Below, piece after piece: positions 10,451 through 29,172 of a stretch of DNA of 32,500 nucleotides. The notes under the pieces were generated by a model. The model ran no database searches and was not told the DNA's origin. It saw nothing but the letters and a program-made list of their open reading frames with translations. The translations under genes and the position numbers were made by a program. The stretch covers positions 110,001 through 142,500 of the forward strand of contig JACVTC010000049.1 of NCBI GenBank assembly GCA_016946835.1. Direction: 5' to 3'. Each line of letters starts with the position of its first letter. Within the stretch, counting starts at the first letter, position 1. The DNA comes from Neocallimastix lanati (nom. inval.) (taxonomy: Eukaryota; Neocallimastigomycota; Neocallimastigomycetes; Neocallimastigales; Neocallimastigaceae).

Positions 10451-10848
10451 TAGATTTGTTTATTAATATATTTTATAAATATAAATAAATAAAATTAAAT
10501 ATATAATATATAATAAATAATAATAAATAATAATTAATAATAATAAATAATAATAAATAATAATAAAAAACTAAGAAATTGGTGTATCATAAATTGATTG
10601 GTTATATTAAAATATTATTCTTATAAAAAATTTAATTAAATAGTATTAATTTTTATCTAAAAGGTTATGGATTTATTTAAAAGTTTATAGTGTATGGAAA
10701 TTTTTTTTTTTTTTTAAATTTAATTTTTAATCTAATTAATTTATAATTGTATTAATTATTAATAATACTTAATATTACTATTATTTTTTAATATATTTTA
10801 TATTGATTAAAAAGAAAATAGTGTAAATTGTAATTTTATTTTCTTTTC

Positions 10849-10886
<38 letters not shown>

Positions 10887-10920
10887 CTAAAAAAATATAT
10901 ATTTCATTTAATATTTTAAA
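10451..10920 (+). promoter_or_regulatory. 5' flank of acyltransferase copy 2
   Basis: AT-rich DNA without a gene. 10600-10700 resembles 4700-4800, and 10697-10920 resembles 6915-7144. In copy 2 these two blocks are adjacent, while before copy 1 they are separated by the LINE-bearing segment. A T-run at ~10852-10886 lies just upstream of the ATG, as in copy 1, and the ~120 bp before the ATG are nearly identical in both. Confidence 0.55.
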
Positions 10921-12216
10921 ATGGAAAAAGTTAGTTTTGAAGATAGTGGAAAATTATTGCGTATATTAGATTCAGTTGAAGATTCACCTTTAGCTGCTTG
11001 GATTAATGTTAGTGGTACCGTACCAAAATCAACCATTACTCCTGAAGCTGCTTTTGAAAATATTCATAAAAAATATAAACAACTGTTACAAGAGTTTCCT
11101 ACACTTCGTTTAAAAATTGTAACTATTGATGGTAAACACTATTTTAAATATGCTGAAGATAACGAAATTCAAATAAATAATTTAATAAAAATTGTGGAAG
11201 GCATTACACCTTTACAAGATGGTCTTTCAGAATGGTTTGAAATTGATAAGGCGCCTCTTTGGCGTTTAGAATTAAGTGAAACTGAAAATGAAAAAACTAA
11301 AATTAGACTTAAAATTTGTCATGGTATTATTGATGGTAGAGGTGCTTTCGATGTTTTAGATTTATTTTATTATTTGGCACTTAATAAACCTTTCACTGAA
11401 CGCTTAAATAGTTTTAGAAACCAACCTGCCATTTATGAATTTGGTAAGGCTTGTTGGTACACTAAAGAAATTACAAGTCAAGGTTTCAAAGAACCTGAAA
11501 TCAATTTTAAAGCTCTTCCTGCCGAATTAAACCCTCCAATTACTAGACCTTCTCATGTGGTTCATCCACAATGGGAAGTTGATTACGCTCCTATTTCTAC
11601 TTTTTGTAGAAAACATGGTGTCACTGCTCAAGCCATCGTTATGGCCATTCAAAATGAAGCCCTTCGTGCTTACCATAAAGGTAAATATGATCAAATTCCT
11701 TTAATTCTCTTTTGCCCAGTAGATAATCGAAAATATCCATATGCTACAGAGCTATTTAAAAAGGCATTATTTTATTATCATGTAGGTAACTTATACGTCA
11801 TGGTTAATAAAAAAGATGATATCTTAGAAAATATTTTACATTGTTCTGAAGAATTTAAAAAATATTATCCTACCATGGATCCTTGTATCTCTGGCTACAG
11901 TGCTGCTATTATGACAGATGAAACAGGTAAAATGATTCATCAATTTACTAAACCTATGGATCCCTGTAAAACAAATTATACGTTTGCCTCTCATTTAGGT
12001 TTAGTTGGTGAAAATATGGATAATCTTAATTTTTCCAATCAAATTGCAGTCTATGATACTTTCTATTTCTTTAATTTTTATGGTTTCCATAATAAGAATA
12101 CATTCTATTTCTCTATGAATGCTCCTTACAATTGTCCAAAAGAATTTTTCCAAATCTTTAAAGACACTTCTATGAAATTTTATGATTTCATTGTTCATAA
12201 CGTTTCTGAACAATAA
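10921..12216 (+). CDS. HxxxDG acyltransferase, copy 2
   Basis: Intronless, 431 residues, with the same in-frame upstream TAA and the same H134..D138-G139 motif as copy 1. Relative to copy 1 the amino-acid changes are L286Y, A288V and I293V; most other nucleotide differences are silent and few (for example aac/aat in codon 163). The 5' flank is the copy 1-type promoter with its T-run. It is probably the parent of the tandem duplication that made copy 3, because it keeps the ancestral upstream sequence. Confidence 0.82.
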   Translation: MEKVSFEDSGKLLRILDSVEDSPLAAWINVSGTVPKSTITPEAAFENIHKKYKQLLQEFPTLRLKIVTIDGKHYFKYAEDNEIQINNLIKIVEGITPLQDGLSEWFEIDKAPLWRLELSETENEKTKIRLKICHGIIDGRGAFDVLDLFYYLALNKPFTERLNSFRNQPAIYEFGKACWYTKEITSQGFKEPEINFKALPAELNPPITRPSHVVHPQWEVDYAPISTFCRKHGVTAQAIVMAIQNEALRAYHKGKYDQIPLILFCPVDNRKYPYATELFKKALFYYHVGNLYVMVNKKDDILENILHCSEEFKKYYPTMDPCISGYSAAIMTDETGKMIHQFTKPMDPCKTNYTFASHLGLVGENMDNLNFSNQIAVYDTFYFFNFYGFHNKNTFYFSMNAPYNCPKEFFQIFKDTSMKFYDFIVHNVSEQ

Positions 12217-12548
12217 AATAAATCAAAAAAATTTTTTTCTTTTTTTATAGACATTATTATCTCTATTATAAAATATAATAAAAATAAAAAAAAAAAAAAA
12301 AAAAGAAAGTGTATAATATTTTTGTTAACTATTCATATTAATAAAGTTAAAATATATATATTGATGTCTATAAATTTAAATTTTTATTATTTACTTTTTT
12401 TTTTTTTTTTTTTTTTTTGATTCTATCAATGAACTAATTCTCCATATAATTATTATTATTATTATTATTATTAAATGTACTATTAAGTACTATTAAATGA
12501 AGTTTATCAATCAAATTGTTTTATTTCTTAGATTTCATTAAATTATTT

Positions 12549-12594
<46 letters not shown>

Positions 12595-13076
12595 ATGATA
12601 AATTAAGGAAAAAACCGTCATTTATTTTTATACTTGTAAATAAAAAGTAAATCAACACTCTATCTATATATAATAATAAATATAATTATAATCTTTTATT
12701 TATTAATATTATAATTTTTTTTTATAGATATTTTATTATTTATTTTTTTTTTTAATATATTTTATGATTATTTGAATAATAAATTATATATTTGTATATT
12801 TATTTTATTTTATTTTATTTTATTTTATTTAATATAATTATATTTCGTATTATTTAAATAAAATAATATCTTATTCTATAAGTAATAAATATAATAGTTA
12901 TATGGTTTAGTAATTTTTTTTTTTTTAAAAAAAAAAGACAAAAATAAAAATAAAAGTAAAGATAAAAAAAAAAAAAAAAAAAAAAAAAAATAATAACAAT
13001 AAAAAAAAAAAAAAAAAAAATAAAAAATTATATATTTATATAAATATTTAAAATTTCTAAAAACTAAATATTATTA
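12217..13076. other. Intergenic 3' flank of copy 2
   Basis: AT-rich and without a gene. It holds T- and A-runs (~12400-12418, 12556-12590, 12964-12990, 13001-13020) and a short (ATT)n at ~12451. It is the template of 14386-15247. It also serves as the entire upstream region of copy 3. Confidence 0.75.
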
Positions 13077-14717
13077 TTAATATTTTAAAATGGAAAAAGT
13101 TAGTTTTGAAGATAGTGGAAAATTATTGCGTATATTAGATTCAGTTGAAGATTCACCTTTAGCTGCTTGGATTAATGTTAGTGGTACCGTACCAAAATCA
13201 ACCATTACTCCTGAAGCTGCTTTTGAAAATATTCATAAAAAATATAAACAACTGTTACAAGAGTTTCCTACACTTCGTTTAAAAATTGTAACTATTGATG
13301 GTAAACACTATTTTAAATATGCTGAAGATAACGAAATTCAAATAAATAATTTAATAAAAATTGTGGAAGGCATTACACCTTTACAAGATGGTCTTTCAGA
13401 ATGGTTTGAAATTGATAAGGCGCCTCTTTGGCGTTTAGAATTAAGTGAAACTGAAAATGAAAAAACTAAAATTAGACTTAAAATTTGTCATGGTATTATT
13501 GATGGTAGAGGTGCTTTCGATGTTTTAGATTTATTTTATTATTTGGCACTTAATAAACCTTTCACTGAACGCTTAAATAGTTTTAGAAACCAACCTGCCA
13601 TTTATGAATTTGGTAAGGCTTGTTGGTACACTAAAGAAATTACAAGTCAAGGTTTCAAAGAACCTGAAATCAATTTTAAAGCTCTTCCTGCCGAATTAAA
13701 CCCTCCAATTACTAGACCTTCTCATGTGGTTCATCCACAATGGGAAGTTGATTACGCTCCTATTTCTTCCTTTTGTAGAAAACATGGTGTCACTGCTCAA
13801 GCCATCGTTATGGCCATTCAAAATGAAGCCCTTCGTGCTTACCATAAAGGTAAATATGATCAAATTCCTTTAATTCTCTTTTGTCCTGTAGATAATCGAA
13901 AATATCCATATGCTACAGAGCTATTTAAAAAGGCATTATTTTATTTACATGCAGGCAACTTATACGTCATGGTTAATAAAAAAGATGATATCTTAGAAAA
14001 TATTTTACATTGTTCTGAAGAATTCAAAAAATCTTATCCTACCATGGATCCTTGTATCTCTGGCTACAGTGCTGCTATTATGACAGATGAAACAGGTAAA
14101 ATGATTCATCAATTTACTAAACCTATGGATCCCTGTAAAACAAATTATACGTTTGCCTCTCATTTAGGTTTAGTTGGTGAAAATATGGATAATCTTAATT
14201 TTTCCAATCAAATTGCAGTCTATGATACTTTCTATTTCTTTAATTTTTATGGTTTCCATAATAAGAATACATTCTATTTCTCTATGAATGCTCCTTACAA
14301 TTGTCCAAAAGAATTTTTCCAAATCTTTAAAGACACTTCTATGAAATTTTATGATTTCATTGTTCATAACGTTTCTGAACAATAAAATAAATCAAAAAAA
14401 TTTTTTTCTTTTTTTATAGACATTATTATCTCTATTATAAAATATAATAAAAATAAAAAAAAAAAAAAAAAAAGAAAGTGTATAATATTTTTGTTAACTA
14501 TTCATATTAATAAAGTTAAAATATATATATTGATGTCTATAAATTTAAATTTTTATTATTTACTTTTTTTTTTTTTTTTTTTTTTTTGATTCTATCAATG
14601 AACTAATTCTCCATATAATTATTATTATTATTATTATTATTAAATGTACTATTAAGTACTATTAAATGAAGTTTATCAATCAAATTGTTTTATTTCTTAG
14701 ATTTCATTAAATTATTT

Positions 14718-14763
<46 letters not shown>

Positions 14764-15247
14764 ATGATAAATTAAGGAAAAAACCGTCATTTATTTTTAT
14801 ACTTGTAAATAAAAAGTAAATCAACACTCTATCTATATATAATAATAAATATAATTATAATCTTTTATTTATTAATATTATAATTTTTTTTTATAGATAT
14901 TTTATTATTTATTTTTTTTTTTAATATATTTTATGATTATTTGAATAATAAATTATATATTTGTATATTTATTTTATTTTATTTTATTTTATTTTATTTA
15001 ATATAATTATATTTCGTATTATTTAAATAAAATAATATCTTATTCTATAAGTAATAAATATAATAGTTATATGGTTTAGTAATTTTTTTTTTTTTAAAAA
15101 AAAAAGACAAAAATAAAAATAAAAGTAAAGATAAAAAAAAAAAAAAAAAAAAAAAAAATAATAACAATAAAAAAAAAAAAAAAAAAAAAATAAAAAATTA
15201 TATATTTATATAAATATTTAAAATTTCTAAAAACTAAATATTATTAT
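13077..15247 (+). repeat. Tandem duplication unit B (copy 3 gene plus 3' flank)
   Basis: Second copy of the ~2.17-kb unit. Its left edge joins the end of unit A to the 13 bp preceding the start codon. Its right edge departs after ttattat at 15247, where unique sequence (agataaacc) begins. Confidence 0.9.
13090..14385 (+). CDS. HxxxDG acyltransferase, copy 3
   Basis: Intronless, 431 residues, same start context and H134..D138-G139 motif. Against copy 2 it appears to differ only between 13768 and 14033: T227S (a two-base change, ACT to TCC), silent changes in codons 265-266, Y286L, V288A, and Y315S, with silent changes around them. Because the duplication began only 13 bp before the ATG, this copy lacks the T-run promoter of copies 1 and 2, and its upstream DNA is the former 3' flank of copy 2. 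It converges on the pescadillo gene, whose stop lies about 1 kb away. Whether it is expressed is unknown. Confidence 0.82.
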   Translation: MEKVSFEDSGKLLRILDSVEDSPLAAWINVSGTVPKSTITPEAAFENIHKKYKQLLQEFPTLRLKIVTIDGKHYFKYAEDNEIQINNLIKIVEGITPLQDGLSEWFEIDKAPLWRLELSETENEKTKIRLKICHGIIDGRGAFDVLDLFYYLALNKPFTERLNSFRNQPAIYEFGKACWYTKEITSQGFKEPEINFKALPAELNPPITRPSHVVHPQWEVDYAPISSFCRKHGVTAQAIVMAIQNEALRAYHKGKYDQIPLILFCPVDNRKYPYATELFKKALFYLHAGNLYVMVNKKDDILENILHCSEEFKKSYPTMDPCISGYSAAIMTDETGKMIHQFTKPMDPCKTNYTFASHLGLVGENMDNLNFSNQIAVYDTFYFFNFYGFHNKNTFYFSMNAPYNCPKEFFQIFKDTSMKFYDFIVHNVSEQ

Positions 15248-15382
15248 AGATAAACCAATAACATAAAAAAAAAAAAGTTTCATAATTTATATTATAACTG
15301 ATTAAATAATTAATAAAAAAAAAAAATAGTTTTCTTGATTATATAGTTAAAATTCATTTTAATTAAATTAAAGTATTCATAT
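14386..15382. other. Convergent intergenic region between copy 3 and pescadillo
   Basis: 14386-15247 duplicates 12217-13076. The remaining ~135 bp are unique AT-rich DNA up to the pescadillo stop. No gene or recognisable regulatory site is seen. Confidence 0.75.
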
Positions 15383-18366
15383 TTATTTCTTTTTAAGAGC
15401 TAACTTCTTCTTCTTTAACTTATTAACCTGTTATTATTTAAATAATATTATTTAAATAATATTAATATTAATAATAATATTATTAATAATAAATAAATAA
15501 TATAATTAAAAATTAAATATAAAATAATAAAAAAAAAAAAAAAAAAAAAGTTAATTTATATTTATAATTATTAATATATTTAATTTAAAATTTTTTTATT
15601 TTTATTAAATAATTTTAATTTTATTTTTTTTTTTTTTTTTTTTTTTTTGAAATGATAATTTACCTCAGCAGCCTTCTTATTACGAGAGTGTTGAATTTGG
15701 TTGTATAATCTCTTATCCTTTTTACTCATCATAATCATAGCTAATTTCTTCTTTTCATCTTCTTCATCTTCCTTCTTTTCTTTTTCTTCTTCTTCTTCTT
15801 CATCGGATTCATCATCATCATCTTCTTCATTTTCTTCTTCTTCTTCTTCTTCAGTAGTAGTAGTATTAGTTGTACCAGAAATTTCTTCAGAATCTTCCAT
15901 AACTTCATCTTCGTCAATTTCTTCTTCTGGATTATAATCGGTTTCAGAAAGCTTAACGAATGGTGATAAGTGTGGTGGAAGAGTTTCACCTGGATAATAG
16001 TTTGAGGTATTTAAAAGCTTCTTAGCATTAATACAATCATATACCCATTGGGGTTGAACATAAACTCCATGTAAGAAAATGTGATCTTGTTTTGGTCTAT
16101 CACAAATATAATGAGTAATAGATGGGTCATTTTCTTTAATGGTAGAACCGACAGAAACACTTGAATCCCAACCTACTTTACCACCAAAAGCTTTAATTAC
16201 AAATTCTAATGAATATTTTGGAACTTCTCTTGCTAAATAGAAGACACAATTTTCGAAAAGTTTTTGGAATTCAGCTCTTAATTGAGTTTCCTTTATTAAT
16301 TTATCAGTTTCACTCATTTCATTTTCTGCAGATTTATCTTGATTTTCAAAAGCAATTTCTTTTTCTTCATTATCTTCATTTTGTTCATCATCATCATCAT
16401 CATTACCTTCTTCATTGTCAATATTCATATTTTCTGATAAAGTCTTAATTCTTTCTTGATATTCTTTCATCTTTTCCTTACCTACATTTTCTTCTTGTTT
16501 TTCAGTTTCTGGTGTTTCTTTAATATTTTTAAGAATATCTGTTCCTTCAGTTGTTTCAACAACATAAGCAGTTAAACCAGCATTACCTTCATCTTTTTTA
16601 ATATCAATTTTTGGTGGATAAATAAGGTTCATATCAGTATATAATTTATAATTTACAAAACCTAATAAAGTTTGATAAAATTCTAAGAAAGTCATCATAA
16701 CACGTAAATCAACATCAGTTGGAACCTATTATAACAATTAATAATTTAATATAATAATTATTTATATATGACACCATATGATATAATATATAACCGATTT
16801 ATAATTTAATATTAAATATAAAATAAATAAATATATATTTTATATATAAATTTATATATATATTTAAATAAAATATTTATATAAAGTTTAAATTATTTAA
16901 TACAATTTTTAATTTTTATTAAAATAATCATTATTTTTCACTTTATTAATTTTTTTTTTCTTTCAATATACCTGTTGACTAAATTGATATGGAACAATCC
17001 ATGTTATATCTTGACCTCTAATTTCAGCTTGATAGTAAATACCCTTAATACTAAGGAATGTCTTCTTTAAACTTCTACTAATAACAACATAGTGTTGGAA
17101 TTCAGCAGCTAAACGTTTACAATTTTCAACGGTTTTATATTTAATTTTGTCATTAGCTGGAAGAGTACTGAAAAGGAAAACCATAGATAAAGCATCATCA
17201 AGATCTCTAAGAGCATCTATAAAGGTTGGATATCTATTATTATCATTATTATTAATATATATATATTTTTATTTTTTTTGTTTTGTTTTATTTTTTTTTA
17301 TTAATATTTGTTGGCATAATTGATAATATATTATTGTGATATTTTGAAAGTGTTCATTATATATAATATAATTAATATATATATAAATAATTATTAATAT
17401 TATATTTATTATATCTATATTTAAATAATTTATATGCATTGTATAATATAAAAAAGCAATCTATTTTTTTTTTTTTTTTTGTATTTTATTTTATTATTAT
17501 TTTTTTTTTAAGAAAGAATAAAATAAAATAAATATATATATTAACCTTTCTTTAACTAAGTGATCTAAAGTATATTCTGGTTTGTTTTCTTCTAAAGATT
17601 TAGCACTATCGAATTCTTTTTTACCTAAAGCTTTCTTTAACTTTTTAGCAAAAGATTTGTATTCTCTGAATTTTTCAAGAATTGGTTCATGTGCTAAATA
17701 TTTAATATCTTTAACATAATAGAAAGTTCTTGGAGCGGTAGATCCCTTATTAACCTTCTTCTTATTTTTTGGTTCTCTTGGATAAATACCTTTTAAAATA
17801 CATAAACGTCTGAAATCTGCAAGAGAAATTTGTAATTTTTTAATAGCTCTATTACGAGTAATGTAATTTGCGGCTGCCCCGCGTTCTCCCTTTTATTTGA
17901 TTAATCAAATTAAGTGTATAAAAAAAATATATATATATTAAATTTTTAGAATTTTTTAATATAATTGAGCAAAACAATAAAAATAATTAAAAACATAATT
18001 AATATTTGAATGAATTGACTAATGTATTTTTTGTGGAATTGACTCTATATTTGAAATTCAAAAGCATATATAATTATTATACATAATAAAATATGATTAT
18101 TTTTTTTAATTTTTATTAGAAATGATATTTATTATATGATTTAAAATAATTTTCTTTTATTATGTATATATTTTTTAACTTTTATTTGAATTATGCTTAT
18201 TCTATAACTGAAAAATGTCAATTTCATTACAAATAAAAAAATATATCGATTAAACCATTTTTTCTGGTATATTGCTTCTACTTTAATTCAATTTTATTTA
18301 AATTAAATATTAATATATTTTATAATAATTTGATTATTAAAATACCTTTTTCTTCATTGGAGCCAT
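15383..18366 (-). CDS. PES1: Pescadillo (Nop7/PES1), 60S ribosome biogenesis factor
   Basis: Five exons on the minus strand: 18346-18366, 17546-17889, 16972-17233, 15664-16725 and 15383-15427; 577 residues, near the usual length of about 590-600. The family acts in the nucleolus in the PeBoW/Nop7 complex (with Bop1/Erb1 and WDR12/Ytm1) for 27S/32S pre-rRNA processing. The N-terminus MAPMKKK joins [15 protein letters not shown], the hallmark pescadillo N-terminal block. Exon 3 encodes [19 protein letters not shown] domain spans ~363-460, with the conserved Trp in [11 protein letters not shown] and the following PPHLSPFV. An acidic Glu/Asp tract (~490-530) and a Lys-rich tail end the protein. 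The first exon holds only seven codons, and intron 1 is 456 nt. Identification is secure; exon ends rest on GT-AG sites and unbroken phase. Confidence 0.95.
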
Positions 18367-19462
18367 GTTGATTTATTTTATTTATTTTAATAAATAAAAA
18401 GATTACTTGCAAAAAAAAAAAAAAAATAAATAAATAAATAAATTAAATTAAAATAAATGAAAATAAATAATATTAAATTTACTATTATTGAATTTATTTT
18501 TTTTTAAAAAAAAAAAAATTCAATTGTATTTAAAAAAAAAAAAAAAAATTTTAAAATTCAAAAATCATATTAAAAAAAAATTTTTTTGAAAAAATAAAAT
18601 TTTTGATTTTTTTCCAATCAAATAAGACATTAATATATTATAAAATATATTATAATAATATAAATTTAAATTGAAATAATATATTTTATCATATATATTC
18701 AAAATCTCAATCAAAAAAAAAAAAAAATATATTATTATTTGATTATCTAACCCTTAGTATGATTTAATAAAATAATATTCAATTTCAACATAAAAATTAA
18801 GTGTATAATAAAATATAACTATCATTTAAACGATTTAAATAATATAAAAATAATAAATATATCAAATATTCATTTATAAAAAATGTTTTCTTTTTCTGAT
18901 TGTTTCAACTATATTATATAAGTAATAATCAATTATAATCAATACATCCTCTTATTTTATCAAATAATATTTATACTCATACAATTATTCAATTATATTT
19001 AAATATTTCATATTAATACATTATTTAAAATTATCAATTATTAAGTATAACTTAACAATATCTTATAAGTAGTACTTGAATACTTTTTTTTTTTTTAAAA
19101 TAATTTTCATATAATTTAATATACAATTAATTATGCATACATTTATTGTTAGAAATTAATTTTTTATTGATATATAAATAAACTTATTATATATTGACAA
19201 AAAATAAAAAAATATATTAAAAGAGAAAGATGGGAATAATATATAAATAAGTATTGATATTAAATATATTAAATTATTAATTATGTGATAATTATATTAA
19301 TTATATCAATAAAAATTAAATTAATTTTATTTTTCTTTATGTATAATTCAATTTTTTTTTTTTTTTTTTGTATATCATATGAGTTTTATTTATATTTATA
19401 TATATATCATTTTTTTTTATAACGTATTTAAATTTTTTTTTTTTTTATTTTTATTTTTTTTT
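18367..19462. other. Intergenic region upstream of pescadillo and downstream of CFIm25
   Basis: About 1.1 kb of AT-rich DNA with short A- and T-runs. It contains the pescadillo promoter and the CFIm25 3' flank. No gene, RNA or clear motif is recognised. Confidence 0.7.
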
Positions 19463-21404
<1,942 letters not shown>

Positions 21405-22506
21405 TTTATTTAGTTATGTAATATATACTATTGAATTATTATATAAAAGTATATGAATTGTTTCATTATATTATAGATATATATATATAAAAAAAATAGA
21501 TTAGTAATATACCAATTAAAGGATTTTAATATATATTTATTTATAATTAATTTTTAGCTTCCAATTTTTATCATTGTTATTAGTAAATTGTTTTTTTTAA
21601 TATTTCTTATTAATCCTTAAATAAAAAATCTGTGATTTTAATTTTTTAATAATTCATTGAAAAATGAAATTTCCATTAAATCAAAGATTTTGAATTAAAA
21701 TTCCATAATTATTAATTTAACATTTCAATTTTAGTATTTTATTAATATTATATATTAATATGTATGAATATTCTTTGATTTATTTAAAAAAAATATATGT
21801 TATAATTTATATCTTTTAATTATTTTTATAAGAATTGCTGAAAAATGTAAAAAATAATTTCAAAGTTATTTAAAAGATATAAATATGAAATTTTTATATC
21901 ATGTTTAATATTAAAATGAGATTTTCAAATAAAGGCTATTAATAAAATAATTATTATATTATATGAATAACTCAATTGTATTAACAATTTTCACATACAT
22001 TTGGTTTGTTATTATCACTATTAAATTAAGAGTTTAATTTTATTGATTGAATAAATCTAATAAATGTTTTAAAAAATGAATGATTAATCGTTTTTACATT
22101 AAATAAATACTAATGATATTAAAAAAAAAATGATAAAATTTTTTATTATTGGAATAATAAAAATTTTTGATATTCATATTATATAAAAATTATAATTGAT
22201 TTTAATTAATTAATATATTATTTATTAATAATATTTTAATATATATTATTTAATTAAATTCCAAGATTTTAAAAAATAAAAATAAAATCATATAAAAAAA
22301 AAAATATAATAAAAAAAAATAAATAAAAGTTTAGGAAATTGTTAAGCATAATTTTTATTGTTACACATCTACTTTTAATTTCTTTTAAATCTCTTTCTTT
22401 CATTCTTTTTTCTTTTTCTTCTTCATCAAAAAAAAAAAAAATAGGAATAAAATATAAATAGATAAATAATACTAATAATAAAATATTAAATTCTGAAATT
22501 AAAACG
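21405..22506. promoter_or_regulatory. Divergent promoter region between CFIm25 and Ku80
   Basis: About 1.1 kb of AT-rich DNA separates the two start codons, which face away from each other, so both promoters must lie here. A pyrimidine-rich stretch at ~22378-22425 followed by an A-run precedes the Ku80 ATG. An in-frame TAG ~45 nt before the Ku80 ATG supports that start. No specific binding site can be named. Confidence 0.5.
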
Positions 22507-27208
<4,702 letters not shown>

Positions 27209-27998
27209 GAAAGTTTTTAAAATCTACTTAATTAAGAAAGAAATTTATAATAAAAATAATAATGATAATAAAAAAAAAATAATAATAATGAATCATTTAT
27301 TATAAAAGTATTTAAATAACTGTAATTATAAATAACAATCTATTTATTGGTAAAAAAAAAAAAAAAAGAACTATCACTTTTTTTTTTTTTTATTTTCAAA
27401 GTGAATATTAGTATTTAAATAATAAAATGTTTATATAATATTTAAATAATATTTAACAAATTCACTTTTAATAAATATATATATATATATTTTTTTTACT
27501 TTTTTTATAATTAATTTTTACTTTATTCATTTATATTATATTTTTTTTTATACAAGGAATTAATTAATTTTAAAGTTTATTTAATTATATTTTTAATTAT
27601 AAAAAAAAAAAATTATTTTTATTAAATCATCCACCGTTTTTTTTTTTAATTTAATTTTAATTTTAGTAAATAATACATACATCTCTAATATTCCACATAT
27701 TATATTATACTTTATTATATTATTATTTTTTAGTATTAAAGAAATCATCATCATTTATTTAATTGTTTAATAATATATATATAAATTTTATAATAATTTT
27801 TTAAAAAAAAAATTGTATGCTTCGTGTATATTAACAATATATTATAATATATCAGTAGAAAATATATAAATAATAATTATTTAATTATGGATTTTTTTTT
27901 AAAATATTAAATCTAATAATATATGATATATAATTATAAAAATAAAAATATTATTAATAAAGTTAGGTATATCTAATATATATCATGTTGAAATTTAT

Positions 27999-28069
<71 letters not shown>

Positions 28070-29132
28070 AGAGATTAATTCAATTTTTAAAATTTAAATT
28101 ATATTATAATATAAATTATATAATTATATGCATACTAATTAAATAATTATTAAATAATAAATTTAACTATTGATATTTGATAAATATATATAAATATTTT
28201 TTAATGTTCCCATAAATTTAAGTTATTTTTATTATCTTCATTTATGGTTTGATTCTTCTTTCAAAACTTAAATTATATAAAGATTATAATTAATCTAAAA
28301 AAATATTAAAATAAAAAAAAAAAAGATGCACAATCATATAATATATAAATTACATAAATATCAATATATATAATTATAACATAATTATTATATAATATAT
28401 AATTATATAATATATAATTATTATATAATATATAATTATATATAATATATAATTATATATAATATATAATTTTTAATTATCTTTTTCTTTTAAAATTTTA
28501 AATATTTTTAATTATAAATATTTTTAATTATTAATTTCTTTTTTTTTTTTTTTATACCAAATTTTAATTATTATTAAAATGATAATTATTAATATTAATA
28601 TTATTAATAATATATTTTTTTTTAGGTATATTAAATATTAATTATAAATAATGAAATTTAAATTGTGTTAAATAACTCAATAATAATAATAATAATTAAT
28701 AATAATAATTAATAATAATAATAATAATAGTTAATAATAATATTATATGTTATTAACAAAGAATCTTTAATATAGTTTTTATTTTTTATCTTATTATATT
28801 TTTTATTTTTTTTATTTTTAGTATTAATATTAATAAAATAATATACCATAATATACTATTTTATATTCTATTATTATATATTATTTTATTTAATTCTTTA
28901 TTTTATTAAAGAAGTGTATATTTATACTTCGTTATAAAGATGAAAATAAAAAGATTATACATTTAAAAAAAAATAATTATATTATATATATATCTTAAAA
29001 TAAAAAAAAATAGATTTTTATTTTTGGATTATATATTTAATGCTATTTATATATAACAAATTATAACATTTATTATATAATTAAAAATATTATATTAGTA
29101 TAATATAATTTCTTCAATTTGTTATTTAATAC

Positions 29133-29172
<40 letters not shown>

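Larger units (their letters stand above)
10908..13076 (+). repeat. Tandem duplication unit A (copy 2 gene plus 3' flank)
   Basis: The segment from the 13 bp before the copy 2 ATG to about 13076 recurs as 13077-15247. The start-codon offset is 2169 bp. Outside the gene the units differ only by one or two bases in A-runs, as far as can be read. The junction lies within short AT-rich microhomology. Confidence 0.9.

Noticed and set aside
7145-14385. NRPS cluster, suggested by the condensation-like motif
   Set aside because: Each gene is a single 431-residue domain with no adenylation, carrier or thioesterase sequence nearby, so only superfamily membership can be claimed.
10908-15247. Assembly artefact as sole explanation of the copy 2/copy 3 tandem
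   Set aside because: It is not excluded, since near-identical neighbours can be joined alleles. The clean microhomology junction, the distinct right-hand flank and the copy-specific patch make a real duplication more likely.
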